64,000 bases of DNA from Phaeobacter italicus (GTDB lineage: Bacteria; Pseudomonadota; Alphaproteobacteria; Rhodobacterales; Rhodobacteraceae), in contig NZ_CVRM01000037.1 of NCBI RefSeq assembly GCF_001258055.1, positions 1 to 64,000 on the forward strand, in the 5' to 3' direction. Position 1 is the first letter of the stretch, and every line of letters starts with the position of its first letter. Position numbers and translations under genes: made by a program. Positions 1 to 9,012 of the stretch are shown here, piece after piece. The notes beneath the pieces were generated by a model that had not been told where the DNA came from, made no database searches, and saw only the letters and a program-made list of their open reading frames with translations.

Positions 1-581
1 GAAGACTTGAAGAACTCAAAGCCGACCTTTGTTTGGCGCCGATTAATGACCGATAAGGGCCGATCGCACCCCGGTTGGGGTTCTGCGGCCTCGGTTTTGC
101 AAAGGTCGCTATCTGCGCAAAGCACCCGCAGCAATCGCCCCTCCCCCAGCTCTCACCCACTCCCCTGCCCGTTGCCTACCCACCGAACGCAGTGGTTACG
201 ATCTTCTCAGACGGATGTGTCAGACTGTCAGGTGATCGATCACACCCTGCGCGGCCTCTGCATATCTGGCCGCGCCACCAACTCAGACGACCCAAGATTG
301 GCCCCGCCCTGCGTGGTGCTGCGAGAGATCGCAGTTTGGCACGCCGCGCTTTGCGGGGGCAGATCGGGATCCTGTCCGCCAGGCCCTGACCGGCCTGTCC
401 AACCTTTTCGCGGCGGCGCCGCCCTCTTCGTCTGTCACAGATCCTGTTTCTGGACCGTGAGAGGCCCCAACAACCGCCCGCCCCATACCGGCGGGCCAGA
501 CCAAAAGATGAAAAATAGCAGCTCGGCCAATCAGCCCCTGCACCGATCAACCCCGCACCGGTCCACCCGCGCGCGGGCCAG
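1..581. other. Left-edge stretch without a supportable gene
   Basis: About 580 bases downstream of the nitrile hydratase operon. Open frames exist on both strands, but their translations are arginine- and proline-rich, overlap each other and lack recognisable motifs, as expected from GC-rich non-coding DNA. The only structure seen is a 12-bp palindrome (GTGATCGATCAC) at 232-243 and a GCCCGCC/GGCGGGC inverted repeat near 476-497 without a T-run. A degraded gene cannot be excluded. Confidence 0.5.
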
Positions 582-641
582 TCCTCTGCATCCCGGCCCT
601 CTGCATTCAGGCCCACTTCATCCCGGCCCTCTGCATCCGGG
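582..641. repeat. 15-bp minisatellite, four units
   Basis: Four consecutive 15-bp units of the type CCCTCTGCATCCCGG at 582-596, 597-611, 612-626 and 627-641, each differing by a few bases. The array ends one base before the stop codon of the nitrile hydratase accessory gene, so it lies in that operon's 3' untranslated region. No protein frame is supported through it. Confidence 0.85.
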
Positions 642-642
642 C

Positions 643-999
643 TCAGCTCTCCTGTGCGGAGGGCTCTTCCAGCTGGACCGGCTGGCCATGGGGCGTGGCG
701 AGATAGGCCGCCTCCCATTTCAGGCGCATGTCCTCTGCACCCTGCGCGGCGACTGTCCCGGCCTCTGCCAGGTAGTGCTCCAGCGTCTCCAGCCAGGCGG
801 CAAAGTAATCCTCTCCGCCGTTCAGATCCCTGCCCAGCCCATGCCGGCGCAAGGTGGCCGAGAACCGCGCCACCCAATCGGTCCAGGAAAACGCCCCGCT
901 TTCGTTCAGATGCACCGTCAGCGCAAAGACCTGCGCGTGCCAGGGCTGTTCAAAGGCGGGTTCTGGGCGCTCGGGCGCCAATGTCTTTGGTCCGCTCAT
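643..999 (-). CDS. Nitrile hydratase accessory protein
   Basis: A 118-residue protein of the nitrile hydratase accessory/activator family, which resembles the N-terminal helical part of the beta subunit. In cobalt enzymes such proteins help deliver the metal to the alpha subunit. Visible family features are PAFEQPWHAQVFALTVHL near the N-terminus, the FSWTDWVARFSATL stretch and YFAAWLETLEHYL. An upstream ATG at 1068 would add 23 unlikely residues. The chosen ATG overlaps the beta-subunit stop by four bases (ATGA), the same arrangement as at the alpha/beta junction, so the three genes are translationally coupled. The protein is last in the operon and is followed directly by a 15-bp minisatellite. 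The family call is firm; the role in metal loading is inferred from relatives. Confidence 0.85.
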   Translation of the reverse strand: MSGPKTLAPERPEPAFEQPWHAQVFALTVHLNESGAFSWTDWVARFSATLRRHGLGRDLNGGEDYFAAWLETLEHYLAEAGTVAAQGAEDMRLKWEAAYLATPHGQPVQLEEPSAQES

Positions 1000-1754
1000 A
1001 CCGGCTCCAGGTAGCTCTGCCACAGATCCAGCACAACCTCGTCGCCGGGATGTTCCGGCGCGCTCCACAGCTCTGACGCGGCAAAGGCCACCGCATATAG
1101 CGGCTCTGGCGCCTCTCCCAGGCCGTGGGCCGCACTGTCGGGCAGCACATGGGTGCCATGCACCCGCACAATCCGCCCCAGCGCCCCAACCGCATAGCTG
1201 GGCAGCCGCGTATGGCCGCCGTCCACCAGCCGGTTGCCACCGGGCCTGCGACAGCGCACAGCGTCGCCGGGGGCAAAGGCAATCGCCACTTCACTGGGCC
1301 GATCCGCCGGACCACCCTTTGCCAGCGCCGCGGCCACATCCGCCGCCTTCAGCGCACGGGCAGCCAGCGGATGCGGAGCCACAGCCGCCGCCTTCAGCGC
1401 ACGGGCAGCCAGCGGATGCGGAGCCACAGCCGCCGCGCCCGTGCCCTCGCCGCCCTCGCCGCCATCAGCGGGCTGGGCCAGATCTTCGGCGCGCAGCACC
1501 TGTTTTTCGACCAGCAGCGTTGCCAGACCCGCCAGCCATTTCTCGTAGTAGGAAAAACGCGCATAATCCTTTGGCGCAAGCCGCTCTCGGGCGTGGCGCG
1601 AGGTGTCGATGTTCCACTGCCCCAAGGCCCCTGCCGCCAGCGTCACCGCCAGCGCGCGGCCGTGCCAGTCCTCGGCAAACACCGGCGCATCCTCTGCGTC
1701 GGGCCGCACCGGGCCATCACCGAATCGCCCGCCCATGTCATGCATCCGTGTCAT
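996..1754 (-). CDS. nthB: Nitrile hydratase beta subunit
   Basis: The beta subunit pairs with alpha to hydrate nitriles to amides in the cytoplasm. The 252-residue protein opens with the family signature [12 protein letters not shown], has the helical segment ending [19 protein letters not shown], and finishes with the beta-barrel domain ([39 protein letters not shown]). It is some 25 residues longer than I would expect. The excess lies between the two domains, where a perfect 45-bp tandem duplication doubles the 15-residue unit [15 protein letters not shown]. The reading frame is intact, so the insertion is probably tolerated as linker. The start overlaps the stop of nthA by four bases. Confidence 0.95.
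   Translation of the reverse strand: MTRMHDMGGRFGDGPVRPDAEDAPVFAEDWHGRALAVTLAAGALGQWNIDTSRHARERLAPKDYARFSYYEKWLAGLATLLVEKQVLRAEDLAQPADGGEGGEGTGAAAVAPHPLAARALKAAAVAPHPLAARALKAADVAAALAKGGPADRPSEVAIAFAPGDAVRCRRPGGNRLVDGGHTRLPSYAVGALGRIVRVHGTHVLPDSAAHGLGEAPEPLYAVAFAASELWSAPEHPGDEVVLDLWQSYLEPV
1340..1436. repeat. 45-bp tandem duplication inside nthB
   Basis: Bases 1341-1385 are repeated identically at 1386-1430, and the match continues six bases further (to 1436). The unit is a multiple of three and encodes 15 residues between the helical and barrel domains of the beta subunit. Perfect identity suggests a recent replication-slippage event. Confidence 0.95.
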
Positions 1755-2374
1755 GCGGGTGCCTCCGGCTTGCGGGCAAGCCCTGTGCCAATCATGCTGT
1801 CGCGGCTCACCAGGGCGGTCAGCTCATCCTCGCTCATCCCGTCAGAGCCCTCCGGGCGCATGGGCAGCACGAGATATCGCACCTCCGCCGTGGAATCCCA
1901 GACCCGCACAGATGTGTCTTGCGGCAGGCTCACGCCAAATTCCGCCAGCACCTTGCGGGGCTCGCGCACTGCGCGGGCGCGGTAGGCATCGGATTTGTAC
2001 CAGCCGGGCGGGATTCCCAGCAAAGGCCACGGGTAGCAGCTGCATAGGGTACAGACGACCATGTTGTGCTGCGCCGGGGTATTTTCGACCACGACCACAT
2101 GTTCGCCCTGACGCCCGTAAAACCCAAGATCCGCCAGCAGCGGGTCGGCATCCGCAAGCAGGTCAGCCTTGAACGCCGGATCAGACCAGGCGCGGGCCAC
2201 AACCCGCGCGCCATTGGCCGGGCCGATGCGGTTTTGATAGGTGTCGATGATTTCATCCAATGCAGCTGGATCAATCAGACCCTTCCGGGTGAGAATCGTT
2301 TCCAGCGCCTTCACGCGAAGCGCGGGGTCAGGCGGCAGGAGGCTATGCGGGTGGTCGCAGTGATCATGGGGCAT
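1751..2374 (-). CDS. nthA: Nitrile hydratase alpha subunit, cobalt type
   Basis: Catalytic subunit (207 residues) of a nitrile hydratase. The metal-binding claw is at residues 108-113 as C-T-L-C-S-C followed by YPWP. Threonine in the second position is the signature of non-corrin cobalt enzymes, whereas iron enzymes have serine there. The next stretch, [19 protein letters not shown], is also typical. I chose the ATG giving [10 protein letters not shown] because homologues begin with a similar His-rich segment. The frame extends upstream to 2479, but those 35 residues look non-coding. It is first in a three-gene operon. No amidase, which would normally complete nitrile breakdown, lies within the window. 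Confidence 0.95.
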   Translation of the reverse strand: MPHDHCDHPHSLLPPDPALRVKALETILTRKGLIDPAALDEIIDTYQNRIGPANGARVVARAWSDPAFKADLLADADPLLADLGFYGRQGEHVVVVENTPAQHNMVVCTLCSCYPWPLLGIPPGWYKSDAYRARAVREPRKVLAEFGVSLPQDTSVRVWDSTAEVRYLVLPMRPEGSDGMSEDELTALVSRDSMIGTGLARKPEAPA

Positions 2375-2663
2375 GGCCGCATGCTGACCTGTGGATTGCC
2401 GTTCTGTCCAGCGCGAACTGCGTCGCGCCTCGCAATCGTGAACTGCGCGTATTGCGCACTGCCTGAACACCCCGCCCAACAGTCACGCCCGCATAAAAAT
2501 GCCAATGCAAATTGGCTCTTGTTGCGGCCCAGTGCAGGCCATTCATGGCACAGAGGTCACGCCCTGGCGGTCTTTGGCCGGATCGAGGCAAACTGAGCCC
2601 TTGCCCCTCAGGCCAATCTTCCCTATTTACCGCCCGATACTCAGCCAACCGCCGTAGGATCCT

Positions 2664-3035
2664 ATGGAAAACGTCGTACTCATCATCCACCTTCTCCTGG
2701 CCCTGGGTCTTATTGCCGTAGTTCTGCTGCAGCGCTCCGAAGGTGGAGGACTGGGCATGGGCGGCGGCGGTGGCGGCGGAGCCATGTCTGGCCGTGCAGC
2801 TGCAACAGCGATGACCAAGCTGACATGGATCCTGGCGATTGCGTTCATCGCAACGTCGATCACCTTGACCATTCTGGCAGCACAGAAATCCTCCGGCTCG
2901 TCCGTTCTGGATCGCATCACCCTGCCTGCCGGTCAGGATGCTGGTGCGGCAGATGCACCGTCCAGCCCGCTGGGCAGCGATCTGCTGCCGCCTGCACAGG
3001 GCGACAATGCACCGCTGGTACCCAGCGCCGACTGA
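2664..3035 (+). CDS. secG: Preprotein translocase subunit SecG
   Basis: SecG (123 residues) is the small auxiliary subunit of the SecYEG translocon in the inner membrane. Residues 1-22 form a first membrane helix, followed by the conserved LLQRSEGGGLGMGGGGGGG loop, a second helix at about 52-72 (TWILAIAFIATSITLTIL), and a low-complexity Ala/Pro/Ser tail. The glycine-rich cytoplasmic loop is diagnostic. It lies 218 bases upstream of pyrG on the same strand, a pairing I associate with alphaproteobacteria. The nitrile hydratase operon diverges from it. Confidence 0.95.
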   Translation: MENVVLIIHLLLALGLIAVVLLQRSEGGGLGMGGGGGGGAMSGRAAATAMTKLTWILAIAFIATSITLTILAAQKSSGSSVLDRITLPAGQDAGAADAPSSPLGSDLLPPAQGDNAPLVPSAD

Positions 3036-3252
3036 TCCTGCCGATCAGCAACGCTAACTTCCAGGCCGGGCAACCGGCCGGATTCGCAAGAATCCACCAG
3101 ACTTAGAAATAACAAAGCCAGCCGTAACAGCATCTTGCGGCTTGCTTGCGCATTTTGCGCGAATCCCTTATACGTTAAGTCCCGTGATGCTGCGGTTTTC
3201 TGCGACCGCCGGGCAGCTGAATTCTGACTTCTCACGGGGGCAGCCGACACTC

Positions 3253-4896
3253 ATGGCGCGTTTCATCTTCATTACTGGCGGTGTTGTTTCATCACTGGGC
3301 AAAGGGCTGGCGTCTGCCGCTCTCGGGGCACTTTTGCAGGCACGCGGATACTCTGTCCGCCTGCGCAAACTGGACCCCTATCTGAACGTCGATCCGGGCA
3401 CGATGAGCCCGTTTGAACATGGCGAAGTCTTCGTGACCGATGACGGCGCCGAAACCGATCTGGACCTTGGCCACTATGAACGCTTTACCGGCGTTGCGGC
3501 CCGCAAGACGGACTCTGTCTCTTCCGGTCGGATCTATTCCAACGTGCTGGAAAAGGAACGTCGTGGCGACTATCTCGGCAAGACGATCCAGGTCATTCCG
3601 CATGTGACCAACGAAATCAAAGACTTCATCTCCATTGGCGAAGATGAGGTGGATTTCATGCTCTGCGAAATCGGCGGCACTGTCGGCGACATCGAAGGCC
3701 TGCCCTTCTTTGAAGCGATCCGCCAGTTTGCCAATGACAAGCCGCGCGGCGAGTGCATTTTCATGCACCTGACCCTGCTGCCCTACATCAAGGCATCGGG
3801 TGAGCTGAAAACCAAACCGACCCAGCACTCCGTCAAGGAACTGCGCTCCATCGGTCTGGCGCCCGACATTCTGGTCTGCCGCTCCGAAGGTCCGATCCCG
3901 GTCAAGGAACGCGAAAAGCTGGCGTTGTTCTGCAACGTGCGCGCCGACTCTGTGATTGCCGCGCAGGATCTGAAATCCATCTACGAGGCACCGCTGGCCT
4001 ATCACCGCGAAGGTCTGGACCAGGCGGTTCTGGATGCCTTTGGGATCAACCCCGCGCCCAAGCCCAAGCTGGATCGCTGGGAAGATGTGGCTGACCGCAT
4101 CTACAACCCGGAAGGCGAAGTGAAAGTTGCCATCGTCGGCAAATACACCCAGCTGGAAGACGCCTATAAATCCATCGCCGAGGCGCTGACCCACGGTGGC
4201 ATGGCCAACCGCGTCAAGGTCAAGATCGAATGGGTGGATGCCGAGCTCTTCGACAAGGAAGACGCCGCGCCCTACCTGCAGGGCTATAACGCCATTCTGG
4301 TCCCCGGCGGTTTTGGCGAGCGCGGCACCGAAGGCAAGATCAAGGCGGCGCAATATGCCCGAGAGCACAAGCTGCCCTACCTTGGCATCTGCCTTGGCAT
4401 GCAGATGGCGGTTATCGAAGCTGCGCGCAACGTTGCAGGCATCTCCGAGGCGGGCTCTGAGGAGTTTGACCACGAGGCGGGCCAGAAACGCTTTGAGCCG
4501 GTGGTCTATCACCTCAAGGAATGGGTGCAGGGCAACCACACCGTCGCGCGCAAGGTCGATGACGACAAGGGCGGCACCATGCGTCTGGGCGCCTATAACG
4601 CGACCCTGACCGAGGGCTCCAAAGTGGCCGAAGTCTATGGCGACACCCAGATCGAGGAACGCCATCGTCACCGGTATGAGGTGGACACCAAATACCGCGA
4701 TCAGCTGGAAGCCTGCGGCCTGCAGTTCTCTGGCATGTCGCCCGACGGTCGCCTGCCTGAAATCGTGGAATGGAAGGATCACCCCTGGTTCATCGGTGTT
4801 CAGTTCCACCCGGAACTGAAATCCAAACCCTTCGATCCGCACCCGCTGTTCAAGGATTTCGTCCGCGCAGCCAAGGACGCATCGCGTCTGGTGTGA
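3253..4896 (+). CDS. pyrG: CTP synthase
   Basis: Converts UTP to CTP using ATP and glutamine, the last step of pyrimidine ribonucleotide synthesis. The protein has 547 residues, the normal length. The N-terminal synthetase domain (about 1-270) starts with [18 protein letters not shown], containing the P-loop. The C-terminal class I glutamine amidotransferase domain has the nucleophile C380 in LGICLGMQ and the catalytic His and Glu in [11 protein letters not shown]. The frame is open upstream to 3142, but homologues start at MARFIF, so I use the ATG at 3253. A clear intrinsic terminator follows. Confidence 0.98.
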   Translation: MARFIFITGGVVSSLGKGLASAALGALLQARGYSVRLRKLDPYLNVDPGTMSPFEHGEVFVTDDGAETDLDLGHYERFTGVAARKTDSVSSGRIYSNVLEKERRGDYLGKTIQVIPHVTNEIKDFISIGEDEVDFMLCEIGGTVGDIEGLPFFEAIRQFANDKPRGECIFMHLTLLPYIKASGELKTKPTQHSVKELRSIGLAPDILVCRSEGPIPVKEREKLALFCNVRADSVIAAQDLKSIYEAPLAYHREGLDQAVLDAFGINPAPKPKLDRWEDVADRIYNPEGEVKVAIVGKYTQLEDAYKSIAEALTHGGMANRVKVKIEWVDAELFDKEDAAPYLQGYNAILVPGGFGERGTEGKIKAAQYAREHKLPYLGICLGMQMAVIEAARNVAGISEAGSEEFDHEAGQKRFEPVVYHLKEWVQGNHTVARKVDDDKGGTMRLGAYNATLTEGSKVAEVYGDTQIEERHRHRYEVDTKYRDQLEACGLQFSGMSPDGRLPEIVEWKDHPWFIGVQFHPELKSKPFDPHPLFKDFVRAAKDASRLV

Positions 4897-4920
4897 TCTG
4901 CGGATATCTCTGTTGATCCA

Positions 4921-4950
4921 GAAAGGCAGGCCTTCGGGTCTGCCTTTTTC
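4921..4950 (+). terminator. Intrinsic terminator after pyrG
   Basis: Hairpin AAAGGCAG ... CTGCCTTTTT with a short loop around CCTTCGGGT, followed directly by the T-run. It lies 24 bases after the pyrG stop. Confidence 0.85.
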
Positions 4951-4966
4951 GTTCAGACGACGGGGG

Positions 4967-5866
4967 TCAGGCCGCGCCCATCAGATAGGTGCGCAGGCGC
5001 TGGAATGCGGGTTTGGCTGTCATGTCAGGCCGGTAGACAAGGTAATAGCCATAGTGCGGCCGCGACAAGGCAGGCCCCACCCGGACCAGCCGCCCGTCCT
5101 GCACCATCTGGTCCTCGAGCCCCCAGTAACCCAGGCCAATCCCCTCGCCTGCGCAGATTATGTCGAGCATGGACGGGTAGCTCAGCACCGTGCGCAGCCG
5201 CTGGCCGGACGGCAGGCTCTGGCCTTCGCGCTCGTAAAAGCGGGCCCAGGTGATCCAGCCATTGAGATGCGGATCGCCATGATCAAACAGCAACGCCGGA
5301 TCAAGCGTCGCAATGGGACGATCGGGATCAAATGTCGGATGATTGGCCAGAAACTCCGGGCTGGCGACGATCTGGCAGGTCTCCAGAAACAGCAGGTCTG
5401 CGGCGTTGTCCCCGAAATCTCCATTCCCAAAGCGAATGGAGCAGTCAATCGCACGATCGTCAAAGCTGCGATAATCATCCGAGGTGATGAAATTGATCGT
5501 GACATTCGCCGCCGCCCGCATCGCACCGATCCGCGGCATCAGCCACAGATGTGTCACCCCAAAGGAGGCCCCGATCCGCAATTCCTGATCATTGACAGGC
5601 GCCACATCCTGCAAGCCGACCTCTAGCCGGTCGAGCACGGAAGTTGCGAGTTCTGCAAGGGTTTCGCCCTCAGCCGTCAAGCGGATCTGATTGCCACGAC
5701 GCAGAAACAGCGGCGCGCCGATCCAGTCTTCCAGCCGTGCTATGTGGCGGGTCACAGCGGGCTGGGCCACCGACAGATCCTCGGCTGCGCGGGTAAAACT
5801 ACCGTGTCTGGCAGCGGCCTCAAACGCGACAAGGGCATTCATCGGCGGCAGTTTTCGGCGGGCCAT
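4967..5866 (-). CDS. LysR-family regulator (GcvA-like)
   Basis: A 299-residue LysR-type transcriptional regulator. The N-terminal winged helix-turn-helix is in LPPMNALVAFEAAARHGSFTRAAEDLSVAQPAVTRHIARLE, which has the wording of the GcvA/AmpR branch. The rest is the periplasmic-binding-like effector domain. I prefer the ATG at 5866 because an AAAGG sits just upstream; the ATG at 5881 would add MKGRA. It is divergent from the HD-domain gene at 5985 across about 120 bases, so that gene is the likely target. The effector is unknown. Confidence 0.9.
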   Translation of the reverse strand: MARRKLPPMNALVAFEAAARHGSFTRAAEDLSVAQPAVTRHIARLEDWIGAPLFLRRGNQIRLTAEGETLAELATSVLDRLEVGLQDVAPVNDQELRIGASFGVTHLWLMPRIGAMRAAANVTINFITSDDYRSFDDRAIDCSIRFGNGDFGDNAADLLFLETCQIVASPEFLANHPTFDPDRPIATLDPALLFDHGDPHLNGWITWARFYEREGQSLPSGQRLRTVLSYPSMLDIICAGEGIGLGYWGLEDQMVQDGRLVRVGPALSRPHYGYYLVYRPDMTAKPAFQRLRTYLMGAA

Positions 5867-5984
5867 TGCACGGCCTTTCATAACAAAAAGATATGAAAGC
5901 ATTCCACTATTTGCCATCGCGGTAAAGCCGGCTTGGGTGCAGAGTTTTCCCAACAGCAGAAATCGCCACCACGAAAGGACCGTC

Positions 5985-6620
5985 ATGGACCGGGTTACAT
6001 TCAGGCAGATGAAGGACGGCACAAAGGAAGAGTATGAATTCCTGACGGCCCATGAGGTTGAATATACCAAGGGCACCGCCGACCGGCTGCTGCACGCGCT
6101 GGAGCATCTGGACGAGGGCCTGTCAGGCTATCAGATCACCCGGCTGGGCCATTCGGTGCAATCGGCCACCCGCGCCTGGCGGGATGGGGCAGACATCGAC
6201 TGGGTGGTTTCGGCGCTTTTGCATGACATCGGCGATATCTTTGCGCCCTACAATCACGACGAATACGCCGCCACCATCCTCAAACCCTTTGTGCGCGAAC
6301 AATGCCGCTGGTGCGTTGAAACCCACGGCGATTTCCAGATGCTGTATTACGGGCAGCACCTGGAGGGGTTTGACCAGCACAAACGCGAACGCCATCGCGG
6401 CCATCGGTATTTCGACGATTGCGCAGAGTTCTGCGAGCGTTGGGATCAGGCCAGTTTCGATCCCGATTATGACACCCTGCCCCTGTCGTTCTTTGCCCCG
6501 ATGGTGAGAGAGGTCTTTGCCCGCACGCCTTATGATCCGCAGGTGACGGGCGCGCCCGATCTGCCGCTGCAGGTGGCCGAGGTCGCAAAGCAGCGGTCAA
6601 CCAATGGGGCACAGCCGTGA
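5985..6620 (+). CDS. HD-domain protein, possible PhnZ/MIOX-like diiron enzyme
   Basis: A 211-residue single-domain HD protein. Candidate metal ligands are H in TRLGHSVQSATRA, the HD pair in ALLHDIGD, H in WCVETHGDFQ and a later D in ERWDQASFDP. The spacing and the YYGQHLEGFD segment recall predicted HD phosphohydrolases that include the phosphonate oxygenase PhnZ and relate to myo-inositol oxygenase. The ATG at 5985 has an AAAGGA ribosome site 8-10 bases upstream. Upstream open sequence lies in the divergent LysR gene and is not used. The gene stands alone on its strand. Whether it is a hydrolase or an oxygenase cannot be told from sequence alone. Confidence 0.75.
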   Translation: MDRVTFRQMKDGTKEEYEFLTAHEVEYTKGTADRLLHALEHLDEGLSGYQITRLGHSVQSATRAWRDGADIDWVVSALLHDIGDIFAPYNHDEYAATILKPFVREQCRWCVETHGDFQMLYYGQHLEGFDQHKRERHRGHRYFDDCAEFCERWDQASFDPDYDTLPLSFFAPMVREVFARTPYDPQVTGAPDLPLQVAEVAKQRSTNGAQP

Positions 6621-6755
6621 CCGACAAACCCCGTCTGCCCCCGCGCGCGCCTCGCAAGGTCTGGCAGACTAAGTAAGCCCGGCAGACAAAAAAGGCACGA
6701 AACCACGCCTCCCTGCAAAGGGTGACCAACATCGCCCTTTGCACCTCCAAGCGCG

Positions 6756-7748
6756 TCACACCAGTGACGCGAAGGAAGGCGGAATGCGATAGATGTCAAA
6801 TTGGCTTTGGCGCGATAGTGTGCCATCAGCACAAAGCACACGGTGGAAACCTTCTCTGACTTCGCGAACCCGATACCCATGGTCCACCGTATCAAACGTA
6901 GCCTGTGAGACCCGCGACCGCTCCAGCCGACCCAGATGCGTGTCCAGAACCCAGGATGCGTCTTTTTGCCAGGTCGCTCCTGCCCCTTTGCCATGGTCCT
7001 GAAACTCTTTGTGGCGCATCACGTGGCTGTTCCGCCGTGTGTCCAGATCGCTATCCCGCATATGAAAAAGAAAGAGATCATCGTCGATCGTGAAGGGTTT
7101 GTTGCATCCGTGAAACCCCGTACCCCACATCGCAGGCCCTGTGCGTACCAGAGGCTTGCTGTAGCGATCACTCAAATAGCAGAAGGCGCGTTGCTCCAAA
7201 ATGGGACGGGCCGGATCAAGCGCCGCCGGTTCCAGCGCGGGCAGCTGCGTGACATTCACCCCAAGTGCAGCGGTTACCTGCCCGATTTTGCCTGATGCCA
7301 GAAAACGGGACAAACAATGTCCAAACTCAGCGGAAGGGATCAGGAACTCATCGACATCAACGTAAATCACACCCTTGTAGTAGTTCAGCAATCCATTGCC
7401 CAAATGCGACACGAAACTGGCTCGCGCCGAGTCAAAGGAAACCCGCCTGTATACCGTTTTCGGACCTCCAACGGTCCCGGACAAATGATCTGGCACCGTG
7501 ATCCGGTTGACTGAGCTGGGGATAAGTTCCCGAAACTCCGGTCCGGATTTGTTATCCAACAGAAAAATATCAGCATCAGCAAAATGACGGCGGTAGTATT
7601 TCAGCCAGATGGGTAGGAAATGAAATTCATCCTTCACCATCGTAAGAATGCAAAATCCTGACGACACAAAAACCTCAAAAGTGTACGCCCTGAATGTGAA
7701 AATGGGCAGCTGCAATGCAAATAGTGAAGCGCTTGGCCCCTCTACCAC
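6756..7748 (-). CDS. Glycosyltransferase family 2-like protein
   Basis: A 330-residue predicted glycosyltransferase with a GT-A-like fold. A start-of-domain strand ILTMVKDEFHFLPIWLKYY is followed by DIFLLDNKS and the nucleotide-sugar/metal motif in GVIYVDVDEFLIP (DxD). Later stretches such as GTGFHGCNKPF and LFLFHMRDSDLDTRRN are typical of roseobacter relatives. There is no membrane segment or signal peptide. The sequence is visibly more AT-rich than its neighbours and stands alone, suggesting an accessory gene. The true start may lie inside the first 30 residues. The sugar and acceptor are unknown. Confidence 0.75.
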   Translation of the reverse strand: MVEGPSASLFALQLPIFTFRAYTFEVFVSSGFCILTMVKDEFHFLPIWLKYYRRHFADADIFLLDNKSGPEFRELIPSSVNRITVPDHLSGTVGGPKTVYRRVSFDSARASFVSHLGNGLLNYYKGVIYVDVDEFLIPSAEFGHCLSRFLASGKIGQVTAALGVNVTQLPALEPAALDPARPILEQRAFCYLSDRYSKPLVRTGPAMWGTGFHGCNKPFTIDDDLFLFHMRDSDLDTRRNSHVMRHKEFQDHGKGAGATWQKDASWVLDTHLGRLERSRVSQATFDTVDHGYRVREVREGFHRVLCADGTLSRQSQFDIYRIPPSFASLV

Positions 7749-7899
7749 AGGATGCTAACAGCTGCAATGTGCAACCAAAGGGTCGCACCCTGCCAGCGCC
7801 CAACAAGCCGTTGAAACAGCATTTGAACCCGACCTCATGATCCTTGCACGAACGACTCGCATCGGGGTTCTGAAATCCGCCACCCCCTTTGCGACAGCT

Positions 7900-7918
7900 T
7901 TAGCGCGATCGTTAGCGC
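7900..7918. promoter_or_regulatory. Direct repeat upstream of the aldolase gene
   Basis: TTAGCGC occurs at 7900-7906 and again at 7912-7918, 12 bases apart and about 90 bases before the aldolase start. Spacing near one helical turn suits a regulator binding one DNA face, but the factor is unknown. Confidence 0.3.
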
Positions 7919-8007
7919 AACCATTTGATGCTGAGAGTTGTTTCCTGAAAAACTAAAGGTATAGACGGGAGTAGATTGTTATTCCCATCCAGTGGAGACC
8001 CGACCTC

Positions 8008-8910
8008 ATGGCGCAAGAAACCTCGACACAGACCGCTCAGTTCGACCGTATCGCAAACGGCAAGGGCTTCATTGCGGCGCTCGATCAATCTGGCGGCTCC
8101 ACCCCCAAGGCGCTGGCGCTTTATGGTGTGATGGAAGACGCCTACAGCAACGACGACGAGATGTTCGGCGAAATCCAGAAGATGCGCGCGCGCATCATCA
8201 CCGCACCGGATTTCAACAGCGACAAGATCCTTGGCGCGATCCTGTTTGAAAAAACCATGGACGCCGCAATCGACGGCATTCCGGTGCCTGCGTATCTTTG
8301 GGACAAATGCGGCGTCGTTCCTTTCCTGAAGGTCGACAAGGGGCTCGCCGATGAGGCCGACGACGTACAGACCATGAAGCCGATGCCCGACCTGGATGAC
8401 CTGCTGTCGCGCGCGGTAAAGGCCGGTATCTTCGGCACCAAGATGCGCTCTGTCGTGAAGGCCGCAAATGAGGCGGGCATCAAGAACGTCGTGGGCCAGC
8501 AGTTCATCGTTGGTCGCCAGATTGCGGCAGCGGGCCTGCTGCCGATCATCGAGCCGGAAGTGGACATCAACTCCGCCACCAAGGCCGAAGCGGAAACCCT
8601 GCTGAAAGCGGCCATCCTGGAAGAGCTGAACGCCCTGCCCGAAGGCACCAAAGTGGCGCTGAAGCTGACCATCCCGACCGAGGCCGGTCTTTATGATGAT
8701 CTGGCCGCCCATGATGCGGTGGTGCGTGTTGTGGCGCTGTCCGGTGGCTACAGCACCGACGATGCCTGCGAGAAGCTGGCCCAGAACAAGACCATGATCG
8801 CCTCCTTCAGCCGCGCCCTGACCGAAGGTCTGAACGTGGCCATGAGCGACGAGGACTACAACGCCGCGCTGGGGTCGAACATCGACAAGATCTACCGCGC
8901 CTCTATCTGA
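8008..8910 (+). CDS. Fructose-bisphosphate aldolase, class I
   Basis: Cleaves fructose 1,6-bisphosphate to two triose phosphates, or runs the reverse in gluconeogenesis. The 300-residue protein matches the bacterial class I type: FIAALDQSGGSTPKALALYG near the N-terminus, the acidic substrate region around VPFLKVDKGL, IIEPEVDI, and the Schiff-base lysine K219 in VALKLTIPTEAGLY. Class I enzymes need no metal. A GGAG lies about ten bases before the ATG. A strong bidirectional terminator separates it from the convergent crotonase gene. Confidence 0.95.
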   Translation: MAQETSTQTAQFDRIANGKGFIAALDQSGGSTPKALALYGVMEDAYSNDDEMFGEIQKMRARIITAPDFNSDKILGAILFEKTMDAAIDGIPVPAYLWDKCGVVPFLKVDKGLADEADDVQTMKPMPDLDDLLSRAVKAGIFGTKMRSVVKAANEAGIKNVVGQQFIVGRQIAAAGLLPIIEPEVDINSATKAEAETLLKAAILEELNALPEGTKVALKLTIPTEAGLYDDLAAHDAVVRVVALSGGYSTDDACEKLAQNKTMIASFSRALTEGLNVAMSDEDYNAALGSNIDKIYRASI

Positions 8911-8950
8911 GGCCCGCCTGCCCGCAAATGTGGGTGAGACACAACAAAAA

Positions 8951-8990
8951 GAGCCGCGCCGGTCAGATCCCGGCGCGGCCTTTTTTATTG
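8951..8990. terminator. Bidirectional terminator, aldolase/crotonase
   Basis: Perfect 10-bp stem GCCGCGCCGG/CCGGCGCGGC (8953-8962 and 8970-8979) with a seven-base loop, T-rich on the right and A-rich on the left. It can therefore stop transcription from both convergent genes. Confidence 0.9.
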
Positions 8991-9012
8991 CAGGGGTTGG
9001 CTGGTGCCGACC

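Noticed and set aside
7-1014. Plus-strand open frame of 335 codons at the left edge
   Set aside because: It overlaps the nitrile hydratase genes and the 15-bp repeat. The translation is low in hydrophobic pattern and rich in Pro and Arg.
3292-4842. Minus-strand open frame of 516 codons
   Set aside because: It is the antisense shadow of pyrG, which is unambiguous.
6752-6771. Perfect 8-bp hairpin at the stop codon of the glycosyltransferase gene
   Set aside because: CGCGTCAC-ACCA-GTGACGCG is real, but there is no T-run and it contains the stop codon, so I did not call it a terminator.
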